A DNA stretch of 64,000 bases, from the NCBI GenBank assembly GCA_029953675.1, contig JAMWBK010000001.1:3364501-3428500 (forward strand), written 5' to 3'. Positions 23,388 through 35,068 of this stretch are shown piece after piece (position 1 is the stretch's first letter; each line of letters begins with the position of its first letter). The notes under the pieces were generated by a model that saw only the letters and a program-made list of their open reading frames with translations, did not search any database and was not told the DNA's origin. The DNA comes from Rhodosorus marinus (Eukaryota > Rhodophyta > Stylonematophyceae > Stylonematales > Stylonemataceae). The translations under genes were made by a program, and so were the position numbers.

Positions 23388-26300
23388 TGCTTCAACAGCA
23401 GTGCAGACCAGACCATATTGAATATATATATATAATATCTTGAGATATTTCATAGAGAAAGCAGTTTTATTCCCCTCGCAGGTATGACACGTTCTTATCT
23501 TCGCGGATCGCAATATCATGCCATGGAAATCGCTATTATTTGTATGGATGGCTTTCCATTGTTGTAGCTTTTGGCGGTCAAGTGGTTTCAGCCACGCCAT
23601 CTTGACGCCATCCCAGACTCCCGGATTGCACTGAGGGTAAAATCCTCTTCCGGATTCGTCCTCATGTCATGGGATCCATGCACCTTGGATGAAGCTAAGC
23701 TGAGCGATGCGTTTGAGCATCTTTCACTCTCCTGGGCTGCATCCCAACGCTTCCCCCGCGTTCTTCAACCTCGTTCACGTTCCCCAACATTCCTGCGCCG
23801 TCAACTAAGCAACGGAAGGTCTGGAATGTGCGCGATCGCCTTCGAATGCGTGAGATGATATCATGCTTCAAAACAGATATCTACCCTTCTTCCAGCACTC
23901 CGCGACGGCATACCTGATTCAACGGATTTAATTCCAGTTGACTTGCACTCGTTTGACAGCACACGTACGCACCTAAAGGCTTTGGAATCATCTACTCGAG
24001 AGGTTGTTGAAGAAGAAACTGGCGGGGAAGGGGTCGAAGCCCTGCCCGTTCACCATTGCTCTTCCCCACCAAAACCCCGGCATGTTTGCAAAACTAGACG
24101 GTGCTAGAATCCGCACGAACGGTGCGGCACGTCTCTATACGTTGGTAGGGAGTTGTCCTTCCTTTCCCAAATGTAGAAACAGCAAAAATGACATACATCT
24201 CTCCTTTGCCAATTCCAGTGGGCAAAAAATTCAATCACAGGTTTTTCACATTGCACTTCATCCGCAAAACTGTCTAATGCCAAAAATCATCAACCCCAAC
24301 CCCACCCCCCTTCGACGAAAGCACTAGAAGCTGTTCTCCTATCAACATAAAAAAAATTGCAACGCCTCCTCGAAGTCGAACAGTTGGTCAAGTCCTTGCA
24401 ATCCTGCCAACAAACTTGCAGTAAATCTACTGCTCCAATCATTGATCTCTAGATATTTTTCTTACTGGCATATCCAATCCTTTTCTCTACCCCTTCCCCC
24501 CCCATTTAGATTCACGATCAAACATTGCATTGTAAAAATCTCAAACTCCTTCCCCCTCCCTGCTTGCTCTCCCAGATACTCAAATTTCATCGAATATAAA
24601 ATTCAATTCAAACAAACAGATTGATCCAATTCTTTCTTCCTCCGTCATCTGCACCCCCTATATGAGAACTTCTCTTTTTTCTTGAAAGTTTTGAACCGGT
24701 TTTAACGGACAGGGATCTGGACTTGAGAACATCCGCCGCCAAACCCTCCAGGAATATAAATAATATAATTTTCGTGCGGCCAAAGAATCCAAGCAGCGGC
24801 AGGGTCGGAGATGCGTATTGTGAGACCCGTTCAATAAAAATCTGCAATCATTCGTGGATTTTGAAAAAAATAATAGATACTGATTTATCGTTTTAAAAGA
24901 ATGGAAGATATTATTCTGCTTAGCTTTGATTCTTGAGGTCGCGGAGATTTTCCTTTCATCCATCAGGATCGATCCCTGAGCGTGGACCGATACGACACCA
25001 TTACAGAAGTTGGAAGTGAGGTGAAACCAGGATCTAGCCCGAGAATCTCAACAAGCTATGTAGAGCGACTGCATTTGATACCTTAATCGACTTCACTTTG
25101 TTCCATTCTCAGTCAACACACCCTAACTCCACGATCGTTGCGAATGCTTGACTCGTCCTAGGAAGGATGCTTCGGGACGCAAGCAAAGACACAGGATTGC
25201 CCCCACCCCCGTCGATTCACATTCGCCTCCTTTATCGACCTGTAGAAACTCCTTGGGGGGGGGAGGGAGGAGGGGAGCTGGAGTGGCGAGATACGATATC
25301 TAAACGTCATTGGAATATTCAGCTCCCAACTCCCTCACGAGCCGTTTACAAATGAAAACCCATCCCTTTCACCAACATTCCCATTGCACCGCATTGGTCT
25401 CAACGTACACATTTGCCGTCCAGAAACCGCTCAGCTCATCCAAAACGTATCTCGTGTGAGATATTTTTCCCCCAGTGTTTGTCTAATAGAGGCGCAAAAA
25501 AGCCTGCCATCGAGTTACCCCTTGTTCGTCGCGTCCGGCTCCTCACTCAAAAGCAAGGCCACAAGTACTCATCTTACAACCCACTGAAATCAAATGAAAA
25601 CCCCACCCCCTCCTTTCCCGTTCTTTCGTAATTTAAAATCAAAAAGTCAAAGAAATCACATGTCCTTTTTACTAGAGCATCCCAGACGAGATTCTTTTAA
25701 TTTGAGGGCATTGCACTTCAGATGACATTGTCTATTTTTGAAATTTCTCGTCTGTTCTGTTGATATTTCCACAGATAATCCAATAAATGGATGTTCCTCA
25801 ATCAAATCGCAACATACATTACGTTCTATTGGTCATGTTCTCAATCTCATAGTTTCCCTTTGGATACCTTCTCAATACTTTTTTTCCCCAATTCAAAGGG
25901 GTTGTTCCAACAACGTGCAGCTCGTTTCCTACCCCCTAACCACCAGGGGGGTCTTGGTTCCACATCTACCCCCCCAAGAACTGTCTAGTGTGCGACCAAA
26001 TTGTTTTTACCCCTTCAAAAGTAAGTATTCAAGAGACAAGAGAAATAATATCTAGGGGTTGAGTGTTTCTTCACCAGCACAAAGCCAAACAACCAATTTA
26101 ACCCCATTGTTTGTCAGTGAAAACGAAGTAGATAGGAAGAGCTCTGGTGGGGGGAGGAGGGATAGAACAGGACGTTAATGAGTCAAATATGTTTTATATT
26201 TCAGGAATGCCTCGAGGAGCGCCATTTTAAATCACTCAGATTGGATTTTGCGGGTTTGCCAAAAAAAAAGGTTTGTTATGAGTAACTCGAAACGTGCTAG

Positions 26301-26539
26301 GATCTGCTTTGGGGAAACGGGGGGGGGGAGGCCTGAGGATTTGGGAAGGGATGAGAAGTTAATGAAATGCAGATACTTTTTATTTTCAGATGGGGTTCCT
26401 GAAATGTCAGGAGTTGGATTTTTTAATTTTAGATTTGTTTGAAATGCAAGAATGGTGAGGGCTTATATAGAGTTGGGATGGGGGATGAGGGATGAGGAAA
26501 GTGTAGAGTAGAGGCGGAACTTTGGTCTGAAGAGAAAAA
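23388..26539. other. Long low-complexity interval upstream of the PPR gene
   Basis: 23571-24110 has coding-like open stretches on both strands with no recognised family. It includes a 47-nt block nearly identical to part of the hydrolase gene at 31661-31703 (see findings). 24130-24660 and 25170-25990 are C-rich on the plus strand with many poly-C runs. 26100-26539 is G-rich and fits the PPR promoter. No RNA gene was seen. Confidence 0.4.
26462..26470 (+). promoter_or_regulatory. TATA-like element of the PPR gene
   Basis: CTTATATAG lies 70 nt before the PPR start codon in an otherwise G-rich region. The same element, in reverse, lies upstream of the RAD21/REC8 and GT11 genes, which supports a core promoter role. 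Confidence 0.45.
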
Positions 26540-28180
26540 ATGGCGTTTCTTTGTAGCTTTCGTGGGATTGGGCTTGGGCCCGGTTCGGCTAGGGATGGGA
26601 TTTGTAGAAGAGAGGTGAGGCGGGACCTTCCGGTGATGAGGGTGCAACAGCAGCAGCGCCGAGCGCCTCTTGTACGGGGGGCAGAGGACGCGAAGGAGAA
26701 GGTGTCCACTTGGAAGAGGTGCGGTGGGAAGCCGAGCGTGTACAAGATCGCGCAGGTCACTGAAGCGCTGACGAGGAGTGGAGAGACAAATGATGTCATC
26801 GACGTTCTGAATTGGATGATTGACAAAGAACTGCGGCCAAATTGTCGGATCTTCCTGTGCGTGCTCAAGGCTTATGGGAAGCGCAAGGATGTTGCGGGAC
26901 TCTTGGCGACGCACAAGCGGCTGCAGGAGGCGAACGTGAATGCAAATATTTATGTCTACAATTACATTATTAATGTGCTAGGGAAGAATGGAAGGATGAA
27001 GGAAATGCGCCAGTTCAAGGAGGAAATGGAAAGGAACGATATACATCCGGACGTGATTACTTTCTCCGCCATGATTGACGGCTACTCCAAGCGTGGTAAC
27101 TTGACCGAAGCTCTGGCATTGTACGAAGAAATGAAGGAGCGAAGGATTGAGCCCGACACAGTCACTTATGCTACCATCATCAACGCACTTGGACGAAACG
27201 GGGACGTCAGCGGCGCGATCTCACTGTTCGAAGAGATGGGCAGAATCCACGTAAAACAGAATGTCGTCATATTTAACTCGCTTATTCACATCCTCTTGAA
27301 AAATGGGGACGTTGTGAATGCGAAGAGCCTCTTCCACCGAATGAAGGAACACCGCATTGAACCTGACCCGTTCACATACAGCGAGCTGATTCACTCGACA
27401 GCGAAGACGGGGGATCTTCAATTCGCTATCAGTTGTTTTATTGAGATGCAGCGGAAACAAATTACGCCCAATCTCGTCACCTATAACGCTCTCATTGATG
27501 CCTGCGCCAAGAATGGGGACATGGAGGGGGCAATTTCCGCCTTTAGGCTGATGCAGCGTGCAGGTGTGCGCCCGAACGACGTGACTTACACTGTTCTGAT
27601 TGACGGCGCAGGGAGGCTGGGGGATGTGAAGAGGGCTGAGGAGGCATTTGAGCACATGAAAAATGTTGGAGTGGAACCGAGTTTGGTCTGCTACACTGCT
27701 CTTCTCTGTGCGTACTCGAAAGCAGGCAGCACCAAGAAAATCAAGTCAACTATGAGGAAACTGGAAAAGGCGTCTTTGAAGCTGGACTCGGTTGTCTACA
27801 ATGTGGTGATTGAAGCGTACGCACGGAACGGACAGTCCAACGACGCTCTTAACACCCTTAAGGATATGCAACAACGAGGCATGAAGCCGACTTTGAACGC
27901 ATATCACGCGGTCGTACTAGCGTGTGCGGAGAGAGGAGATGCAAAGAGCGGACTTAGCTCATTGAAGGAGATGCAATCAGTCGGGCTGCGAGCGGGATGC
28001 TGTTCAATGTACAATGTGGTAATGAAGGCTTTCTTGAGCCGTAACGATGTCCAAGGAGTTTACAGGACAGTGGCTTTGCTGAAAACCCATGGGTTGCGAT
28101 CCGACTCGACGACGAAAGATATTCTCAAATACACACGAGAGGCGAAAGTGAGACGGGAGAAAGCTTTAGCAAAAGGGTGA
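26540..28180 (+). CDS. P-class pentatricopeptide repeat protein
   Basis: Sequence-specific organellar RNA-binding protein. Single open frame of 546 codons without introns, starting at the ATG at 26540. The first 40 residues are rich in Arg, Gly, Phe and Ser and poor in acids, as expected for an organelle targeting peptide. Residues about 60-525 hold 13 consecutive motifs of about 35 residues with the helix-turn-helix pattern typical of PPRs (for example VTYNALID or VITFSAMID starts and a DALNTLKDM-like second helix). No E, DYW or SMR domain follows, so it belongs to the P class, whose members stabilise, process or promote translation of organelle transcripts. Both mitochondria and plastids are possible. 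The neighbouring genes give no hint of the target. Confidence 0.93.
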   Translation: MAFLCSFRGIGLGPGSARDGICRREVRRDLPVMRVQQQQRRAPLVRGAEDAKEKVSTWKRCGGKPSVYKIAQVTEALTRSGETNDVIDVLNWMIDKELRPNCRIFLCVLKAYGKRKDVAGLLATHKRLQEANVNANIYVYNYIINVLGKNGRMKEMRQFKEEMERNDIHPDVITFSAMIDGYSKRGNLTEALALYEEMKERRIEPDTVTYATIINALGRNGDVSGAISLFEEMGRIHVKQNVVIFNSLIHILLKNGDVVNAKSLFHRMKEHRIEPDPFTYSELIHSTAKTGDLQFAISCFIEMQRKQITPNLVTYNALIDACAKNGDMEGAISAFRLMQRAGVRPNDVTYTVLIDGAGRLGDVKRAEEAFEHMKNVGVEPSLVCYTALLCAYSKAGSTKKIKSTMRKLEKASLKLDSVVYNVVIEAYARNGQSNDALNTLKDMQQRGMKPTLNAYHAVVLACAERGDAKSGLSSLKEMQSVGLRAGCCSMYNVVMKAFLSRNDVQGVYRTVALLKTHGLRSDSTTKDILKYTREAKVRREKALAKG

Positions 28181-29739
28181 AGTCCCGTGGAAGATATGGA
28201 AGGAGTTGTACATTTTGGTGCGTTTTGTTGTCATCGGTATTTGTCGTTTATATGTTCAGACGAGGATGGATTCTTTCTCTAATTATTGAAGGAGGGCTTA
28301 GGTAAGGCTGTTTTAAAGTATATATAGAAGTATTCATATATCTATATGCTATATATGTGTTGTTGAGGTGCATAAATCCTCGAACGCCCTTTCCTCCTGA
28401 TCCACCTTGTGCATAGTGATTCTAAAGAAATTTTGGTATCTGTAATGGTTTGTCCCTTCCTTCACCCCGCCCCACACACGCTACCGAAAGGCAGCGCAGC
28501 CCAAGTCCCAGAGTAAGAGATTTTCGGTCCCTGGGTTGTGCACATACGTCGGATGCTCTTGGAACCTGTATGGCCGTACATACCTGTTTGCTTGTGGTCA
28601 GGGATATTGTCCCTAGATTCTCCTGAAACTCGGGTCATGTGGAGATGCGTGTGAAGAAAAACTTGGCATGGAGGCCGCCTTGCCAAACTCCTTGCGTAGC
28701 TCAGCGAGGAAGAACCGTTCACTTCCCAAAGCATTGCCTCAGTCCGTTTAAGAACTTCCAATGGAGATCGATTCGCACAATCTTTGCACCGCTCCAGGCT
28801 CTCAATAGGCGAGTTGCCAGAGCTGGCGTTGCCACCGGCTGACACCGGTTCAGTCTCTACCAGTAAATGACTGACTTCAGTCATCTTCGCTTGAATTTGA
28901 AAAAAACGCCATTGCCAACGGCAAGCTGACGAAGAATTTGGTTGCCATCCGTTCGTTGGGAATCAAGTTCGTAGAGCGTCGAGGGCTCAGCACTGCCCAA
29001 CTAAATACACTCTAACGAGGTAACTGTCCTATTTCCAGTAGGCGGGCGCTTACATCAGGGCGCGGTGCTTGTCTACTTCGGGCTCTGGGCACTGATCACC
29101 CAACTCCAGATAGCTGAAGCAAGATATCTGGGTTCTTGACACTATAATCGATAGCTTTTCGATTAACATGAAGATCGACCAGAATGGTCACAACGGAAAT
29201 CGGAATTTGACCGTTGATAAGTCCGGTCCTAAGAGCAAGAAGCTGCCAAACCAGGACGTAAATAAGCCTTTTTTAGAACGAGCTCTTAAACTGTGACTAC
29301 TGGTACTAAAATATGACCTAATTTTACAACTCAGTGCGTTGGAAGCAATTTTTAGGTGAGAAGAAAATAAAATTTTACCCGAAATGATAGGGATGTACCC
29401 TAATATACGCATTTGTCCGTTTATTTATTGGGGAGCTCTACAGAGCAAGATCCTGAATTAGATCAATCCGAAGCGTAACTCCAAAAACTAGGACGACCTT
29501 TGTAAGTAATCATTCACACGATGATGCGAGTCATGGCTGGTGGATTGAAGCAACTCGGACTATGACAGATCCGTTTGTTGATTATACGGATCGATGAATA
29601 GGACAACGGATTGTTGGAAAACAAATTTCAAGGTGAAGGCACTTCAGACGCCGAGAGAATCTTCTGGATAAGGAAGACACGGAAGCCCTGTCCTGGAATT
29701 CAGGAGTATGTTTCGGAGAGTTCGTCCGCCTGAGAGGAC
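28181..29739. other. Intergenic region with one weak minus-strand open frame
   Basis: A minus-strand frame of 140 codons (28462-28884) starts at an ATG and has a C-x(2)-C pair near its middle, but no family was recognised and it may be chance. 28300-28360 is AT-rich with repeated TATATAG. The remainder, to 29739, holds nothing I can name. Confidence 0.3.
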
Positions 29740-30191
29740 ATGCCGGGTCAGAAGGAGGACGAGAAGGCGAGTATACCTGTCAGAAGGCCGAGTGCAGATC
29801 TTCGGTTGTGCGTGAGGCCGAGGACATCGATCAAGATTCGTGAGTACTTTCATACCCTCGGCGGTGCTGCAACCCTAAAGCTCGGTGCTGACTACGTTTT
29901 CGACGCCTCAAAGCCCGAAATGCACAACCTACAAATCAGGACTTCCCTCAAGGACACGTTAGCGAACGCCAAGATCCTATACTCAGCGGGCGAGGTACGT
30001 TCTCCGCACAACATTCGCCTTACAACTGGCAGACCCGAAGGACTACAAACGCTAAGCCCAGCCACCATCATCTATCTCTCCAGGTCACCCTCGCGAAAAC
30101 CTTGTGGTTGGATGGACGGACTCGAGTCAACCTCTGGTGCTCCATTCATCTCCCGACAGCGACGCCAGCTTTTGGCTTCAAAATCACTTAA
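29740..30191 (+). CDS. Unidentified small protein, beta-strand-rich
   Basis: Two exons (29740-29994 and 30084-30191) join in phase across a GT-AG intron of 89 nt to give 120 residues. The N-terminal 40 residues are charged and Arg-rich. After that the sequence alternates hydrophobic and polar residues in successive short strands (for example ATLKLGADYVF, TLAKTLWLDGR and TRVNLWCSIHL), as in membrane beta-barrels of organelle outer envelopes. It ends FGFKIT. The length would give only part of a barrel, so more exons may follow and the stop at 30189 may not be the true end. I do not recognise a family. The clean splice junction and the coding-like composition argue that it is real. Confidence 0.42.
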
Positions 30192-30559
30192 TTCCGGGGC
30201 TCCAGATCGGCCAACGTAGAACGGCCCAACAGATCAAACCAGGAACCAGAATTCTCACCGTACTCCCTACCTCCGCTCCGATTCAGGAACGAAATGATGC
30301 TAGCAAATACCCCGGTCGGCGTACAGGTAGATCGACCAAACTCTATCTGAAAACCAGCGGAGAAACTGACTGTTTTTTCATCGGTTCACTCTCCAAACCC
30401 CGGAAAAGCTCGACTCTTGTCTGGAGTTCTTCCCACACGTGGCCTACTCAACCAGCGATAAGAAAGTCGGAATTGGAACTCTTCGAGCCTGTTTGGAACA
30501 GCTGAACATTGTATTATATCTGAACACTTCCAATGTGATTCCGAAGTAAGCAGAAAAGT
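30192..30559. other. Unassigned stretch between two coding segments
   Basis: Open frames in two phases overlap here with no family. It could be intronic or exonic sequence of the gene starting at 29740. Confidence 0.3.
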
Positions 30560-30921
30560 CTTGACAATTCTACTCCTTCTGCTGCTTTTGGAAGACTGAT
30601 TCGGAGTGTCGAACACCACTCCTCCCACTCCGTGACTGCCTCGTTAGGTCTCTGCTAAGCAATAAGATACTTTCGCCCGTTGGCTACGTCGAAGAGAGCG
30701 GACCCAGTAGACTAGCCGAGAAGGGCTGGCAGGATGTCAAGAAAGGTAGTGAAGACATCTGGGCCGATGCGAGGAAGAGATCTAAGAAGGGTAAGGCGTA
30801 CGCTCTGAAGAAATCGGAGCAGACGATCACCATTGCACGAAAAAGAATGAGAGAATTCAGCATTCGAGCGCCAAAGTTCCATCCGGTCCAGGCCTTGATG
30901 AGCTGGTTCAACCTGTTCTGA
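30560..30921 (+). CDS. Possible 3' exon of an unidentified protein, lysine-rich helix
   Basis: A plus-strand frame ending in TGA at 30919-30921 reads as a strongly charged, probably helical segment (WQDVKKGSEDIWADARKRS, then an AYALKKSEQT stretch), followed by a short hydrophobic C-terminus (ALMSWFNLF). No start codon or upstream acceptor could be fixed, so the left boundary is approximate. It lies just downstream of the candidate gene at 29740 on the same strand and could be its last exon. It lies tail to tail with the hydrolase gene that begins on the minus strand at 32541. Family unknown. Confidence 0.3.
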
Positions 30922-31020
30922 TAAAAAACAACAAACTTGTACATCTTTTCTTCCACTGGGGGTTCGCCTCACTAGTACCAAAAGTTAGTCTACCCGCTAC
31001 CTCTACATGCTCCCAACTAT

Positions 31021-32541
31021 CTATCCGCTGTGTTCTCCTTGGACCAAGGATGTGGCTTCTTCTCCTTCAGCTATCATGGACCTAGGGGAGGAGTGTCTTT
31101 CCACAAACGCTTTCACGATTTCGTTCGCTTGTTCAGGGACTTCATCCTGAGGACAGTGACCAACTCCTGGTAGAACAACGAACTCCTCGACGCTTGGGAA
31201 TTCTCCTAGAGTTCTATTTGATTTAAAACAAAGAAACCACATCCAAAACGAACTCAGCAAATAGGTCTCTGGACGTCTTTCCAGATGTTTTTGCACGTCT
31301 CCAGAGATGATAAGAAGCTTAACGTTACCTTCCTATTTTTATCGGCTCCAGCTGATCGTTTTCACCCCAGACAATCATCGTCTACAGAGAGATAGATAGA
31401 GAGAACGGAGCGATGTTGTCAGACATACTCATCAGGGTGCACAAGCTTCTTCCTCTTCACCGTGTCGTTTTACTTACTGGCTGCTGAATGATTTCCAGAA
31501 AGTCTTCTGGAATTGGTCCGGTGTCGTAAGTTATGAAAGCCAGGAAGGTGCCAAGGGCGCCTGGTTCAAGGGCAGGGGCTCTTAGGGCCTGGACGAGCTG
31601 ATCGTCGATTTTTTGCTCGTCCTGGTAGGCGAGCTTGAGGACGTTCTTAAGAGTTTGAGGACTCGAGAGGTTGTTAAAGAAGAAACTTGCGAGGGGCCGA
31701 AGCTGTTTGTAGAGACAGAACGTAGACGCAAGCGGTTCAGCAGGGTGGGAGAGGCTGACAGACGAGTTTTTCCCTCCGCAAGAGCACAAAACGTACGTTC
31801 ACGAGCGCTTTCATAATTAGTGGGGCTGTGATGTTGTCAATCCAGTTACGCCTCTGTACAGTTAACAGCCTCAGCGATGGAGCAAACTGGACCACGCCAT
31901 GAACAAGCTGAGGGTAGTCGACGGCGGCTTGAAGCGCCGCAACACATCCGATGGAATTCGCTACGAGGAATGACTGGCTTCCAACCACCTGTTCGATAAA
32001 CTTACCAACTTGAGAGCTCCAAGTATCGTAATCGTACGCCACAGGACGATCCTCAGAACACAACTCGCCTGGATTCCAAAGGTCACGATTCCAAACCGAG
32101 TTAGCGCTAGAGGTCTTGCCGTGGTAGGATGACTGGCCATGCTACTATCTTACCAACTTGGGGTTTATCTGAGAACCCAAAACCTAATAGATCAATAGCA
32201 TAGACCCTGTATTCCTTTCCCAGCTCAGGAAGGTTCTTTCTCCAGTGGAACGAATGTGCTCCAAAGCCGTGAACACAGACCAGGCTAGGGCGCTCGGTGT
32301 TTTCTTCTCCACAGCTTCGATACGCGACCTATGAACGAAGAAAAACATGTGGAATGAGTAATGAATCAAGAAGAATACGATTAGGGACAGCGGCTGGACA
32401 TACCTTGTACCCCCGAAAGTTCCATTCCTTCCTCGGAATCGATGCGTCACCCCACGGTTCATCTACAGCAGAGCATCTTAAACGTCTGCTCGACGATCGA
32501 GACTTCAGATGGAAACCTGCCGACAGTAAAAACCCGTACAT
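31021..32541 (-). CDS. Chloroplast-type alpha/beta hydrolase
   Basis: Member of the plant plastid alpha/beta hydrolase group related to pheophytinase and chlorophyll dephytylase. Six exons on the minus strand: 32404-32541, 32154-32328, 31797-32068, 31478-31702, 31329-31381 and 31021-31213, all in phase, about 351 residues. The first 45 residues are Ser/Arg-rich without acids and look like a plastid transit peptide, starting MYGFLLSAGF. Then come EWNFRGYKV and a VCVHGFGAHSFHW oxyanion loop. LLGFGFSDKP follows, and the nucleophile elbow is VANSIGCVAA, with Asn before Ser. The acid is in VWGENDQLEP and the catalytic His in PGVGHCPQDE. The pattern follows Arabidopsis At4g36530-like proteins closely by eye. 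Substrate is probably a lipid or chlorophyll-derived ester in the plastid, but this is inferred. Confidence 0.9.
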
Positions 32542-33955
32542 CTTGTCCAAAAGTCTAAATCTTTGTCTGCTAGCTCCTCCCCAACCTGACCAGCCCAAGC
32601 CTAAAGCTCAACCAGCTTGTGTAGGTCTCCTGGATCGGGCCTGGTGGGTGCTGGCTAGGAGAAAGTGCGTGCAGGATAGAATGCAGGAAGAGCGTTTCTT
32701 TTTGGAATTATCGAAACCAGGCCACCCGTCCACAGGTCATCATTCGCACCGGGTTTGCTCTTCTCGTATTGAAAGCGTTTCCCAGCCAGCCATTGACCTG
32801 CAGCGCGAAAGCCACACCAGAAAACGGTGGGTCCCATAGAAGATGGGATTAGTCTCTATGGGATGATAAGTTCATTCAAAAAAAATGCTGAGACTGGATT
32901 ATGTTTCCTGTCCTTGTCCTGGCAAGGCTCGCATTGACCCGCTCAGCATCCTTCTCAAAGGCTTTGGACCAACGCACGTCCACAGCGTACCACCAAAATA
33001 AGCTCTGTTCTTTCTAGAAAATGACCACAGGTAGCTAATTATTACTAAATACAACTAATATAGGTGATATATCTTAATCAAATATCTTACAGCTCTAAAC
33101 TATATTGACCAACTATGTTTTCTTATACGTCTCGGTGCTCCTATTTTAAATTTATTCATTAGTATCTAACCAGTAATTGTCTACTTATGATCGTTTCCAA
33201 ACCTCTAGTGGCTTACAATATTTTCATAAACCAAAAATAAAAGCATCCGCGTCAGGAGCCTTGCTCTCTGCCAGTCGCCTTTACGGTAATTAATTATCGA
33301 TAATATAGTGCAAATATAATGAAAATTAGACAATATCGACCAGATACGACCATGTAAATCCGATAAGCACAAAAGGACCTTGTGCATTCAGTCGTTCTCA
33401 CATAATCAGCACTATATCATTGGATAAAATAGAATATTGATTGAATATCGACTGCGTTGGTGGATCAGAAACAATGGAATCGGTGGTAGGGGGAGTATCT
33501 GAGATGATTGGGAAACATTGGTCACCATGCGGTGTGGCCAGGCAGACCAGTTGTAGGGGGATTATCTGTTTGAGATGATTGGGAAACATTCGCCACCATG
33601 CGGTATGGCCAGGCAGACGAGTTGTCCTGACGGCATTTTGACAGTTGGGGGAGTGTGGAGTGTGGATAAGTCAGAGTATCATCAGCCATCGTATCTTGGC
33701 CGGAAAGAAAGTATCAATTTTCAACGGCGATGCGTGAGGAGAATTTTTGGTTTAGGTCTTAAGGGGATGTGCAGGGTTTGGGAAGGTGATAGGGTGTGGA
33801 GCTCGTGTGAGAAGTAGTTGGATACTTTCGTTAGGAAGGAGAGCGCGTCCTAATCTGAATAAAAACGGAAGTTCTGGTCAAGATCTCTGGAGGGTCGGGT
33901 TGGAATCGCCCTGGAGCGAATTTGGGGAGGGAGGGGGGGAAGGAGAGGGGGTAGG
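32542..33955. other. Intergenic region between divergent hydrolase and CBS genes
   Basis: 32542-32650 is C-rich on the plus strand and fits the hydrolase promoter. 33000-33470 is AT-rich. 33485-33622 is a tandem duplication described separately. 33640-33955 is G/T-rich and fits the promoter of the CBS protein gene. No gene was recognised. Confidence 0.4.
33485..33622 (+). repeat. Tandem duplication of about 68 bp
   Basis: Two adjacent copies of a unit beginning GTAGGGGG and containing GAGATGATTGGGAAACATT and ATGCGGTGTGGCCAGGCAGA. Copy 1 starts at 33485 and copy 2 at 33553. The copies differ by a few substitutions and a short TTT insertion, so the duplication is fairly recent. No open frame runs through it. 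Confidence 0.85.
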
Positions 33956-34768
33956 ATGAGGCTGCTAGGGAGATTGACGCAGTGTGCAGGACGAGGGGGT
34001 GAGAGAGGGCTCAGCTCTCTGTCTGAAGGTGGGAGTGGTGCGAGCTCGTACACGGCAAAGATTTCTCAGATTATCGACAGCGGACAGGCGAAGTACTTCA
34101 CTGTGCCTGAGGATAGAACTGTGTTCCAGGCGGTGAGGCAGATGGTTGACCACCATTGTGGTAGTTTAATTGTGAAGAACGAGAAGACGGGTTCAATGGT
34201 TGGAATTATTACAGAAAGAGATTACTTGACGAAGATCATTACAAAAGACAGGGCTTCGAAGACAACTCTAGTGAAGGAGGTGCGTGACCATCCCAAAAGG
34301 ATTCTTTCCTCCACATCCCTCGCTAAGCGCTTTTCGCATCGGAACGCAACTCTTCAATAGATTATGACGAAACACATCATTTCAGTGGATGCCTCAGCCA
34401 CCGTAGGAGAGTCCATGAAGATAATGGCAAGTCACAACATCAGGTGCGATTTTCACTATGACGCGTCTGCGAAGTATCCTGCAACGGACTAATCCAAAAT
34501 CCTTTCGTTTAGACATCTTCCAGTGCTCGAGAACAACCAGCTCGTAGGGGTAGTGTCCATGAGGGAACTCGTAAAAAAAGTAAGAATCTCCAAATACCGT
34601 ATCGGTCCGTTTGAGTCTGCTGAGTGGTGGAACAAATGTTGACAGCTCGTGGCTGCCCCTTATCAGGTCGCTGAATATCACGAGAAGCATATCTCGTATT
34701 TGATGGCTCAGATTCAGCGGATGGCAATAGCCGTGTCTCACGGCCCGGTTGGAAAACAATCTTCATAG
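33956..34768 (+). CDS. CBS-domain pair protein, CBSX3-like, probably mitochondrial
   Basis: Contains a tandem pair of cystathionine beta-synthase (CBS) domains (a Bateman module) that senses adenine nucleotides. Exons are 33956-34279, 34361-34443, 34513-34579 and 34667-34768, about 191 residues. The N-terminal 30 residues are Arg-, Gly- and Ser-rich without acids, consistent with mitochondrial import. The first CBS domain covers about 45-105 (AVRQMVDHHCGSLIV, then GIITERDYL). The second covers about 108-160 (VGESMKIMASHNIRHLPVL, then GVVSMRELV). The layout and length match plant CBSX3, which regulates mitochondrial thioredoxin-o. An alternative acceptor at 34644 for the last exon would add seven residues in frame. 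The G-rich upstream region is typical for the window. Confidence 0.87.
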
Positions 34769-35068
34769 GTCGAGGAGGACTCGGTAGGGATCGTTCTGGA
34801 ACCAGGCAAGATCTAGTTTTCTCTTCTCGCCGAGGACCCGGAGGCCGATTCTGCAGGATGTAAATAGTTGCCAATATAAAAGTGAATCTATGGGGTAAAG
34901 CGTTCACGGTTACCCGTTTGGTTTCGAGAGTTCATCCGTCTGCAAGACGGTGCTTGAGTCCTGTGCTGAAAAGGTAGCTCGAGATGATTAGTTTTTCTTT
35001 AAATACAAGTACAGTGCGGATACGAGCATCACATTAGTCAAGTTGAATCGTTGGGGAAACCCAGCATT
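34769..35068. other. Convergent intergenic region
   Basis: 3' flank of the CBS gene. Nothing recognised. Confidence 0.4.

Noticed and set aside
28690-28720. tRNA-like box A sequence (TAGCTCAG) near 28697
   Set aside because: No matching box B or cloverleaf follows. No tRNA, rRNA or snRNA gene was convincing anywhere in the window.
28462-28884. 140-codon minus-strand frame with a Cys pair
   Set aside because: No complete zinc finger, no promoter skew upstream and no recognised motif, so it may be a chance frame.
32297-32839. 180-codon plus-strand frame over the hydrolase 5' exons
   Set aside because: Antisense shadow of the clearly conserved minus-strand hydrolase.
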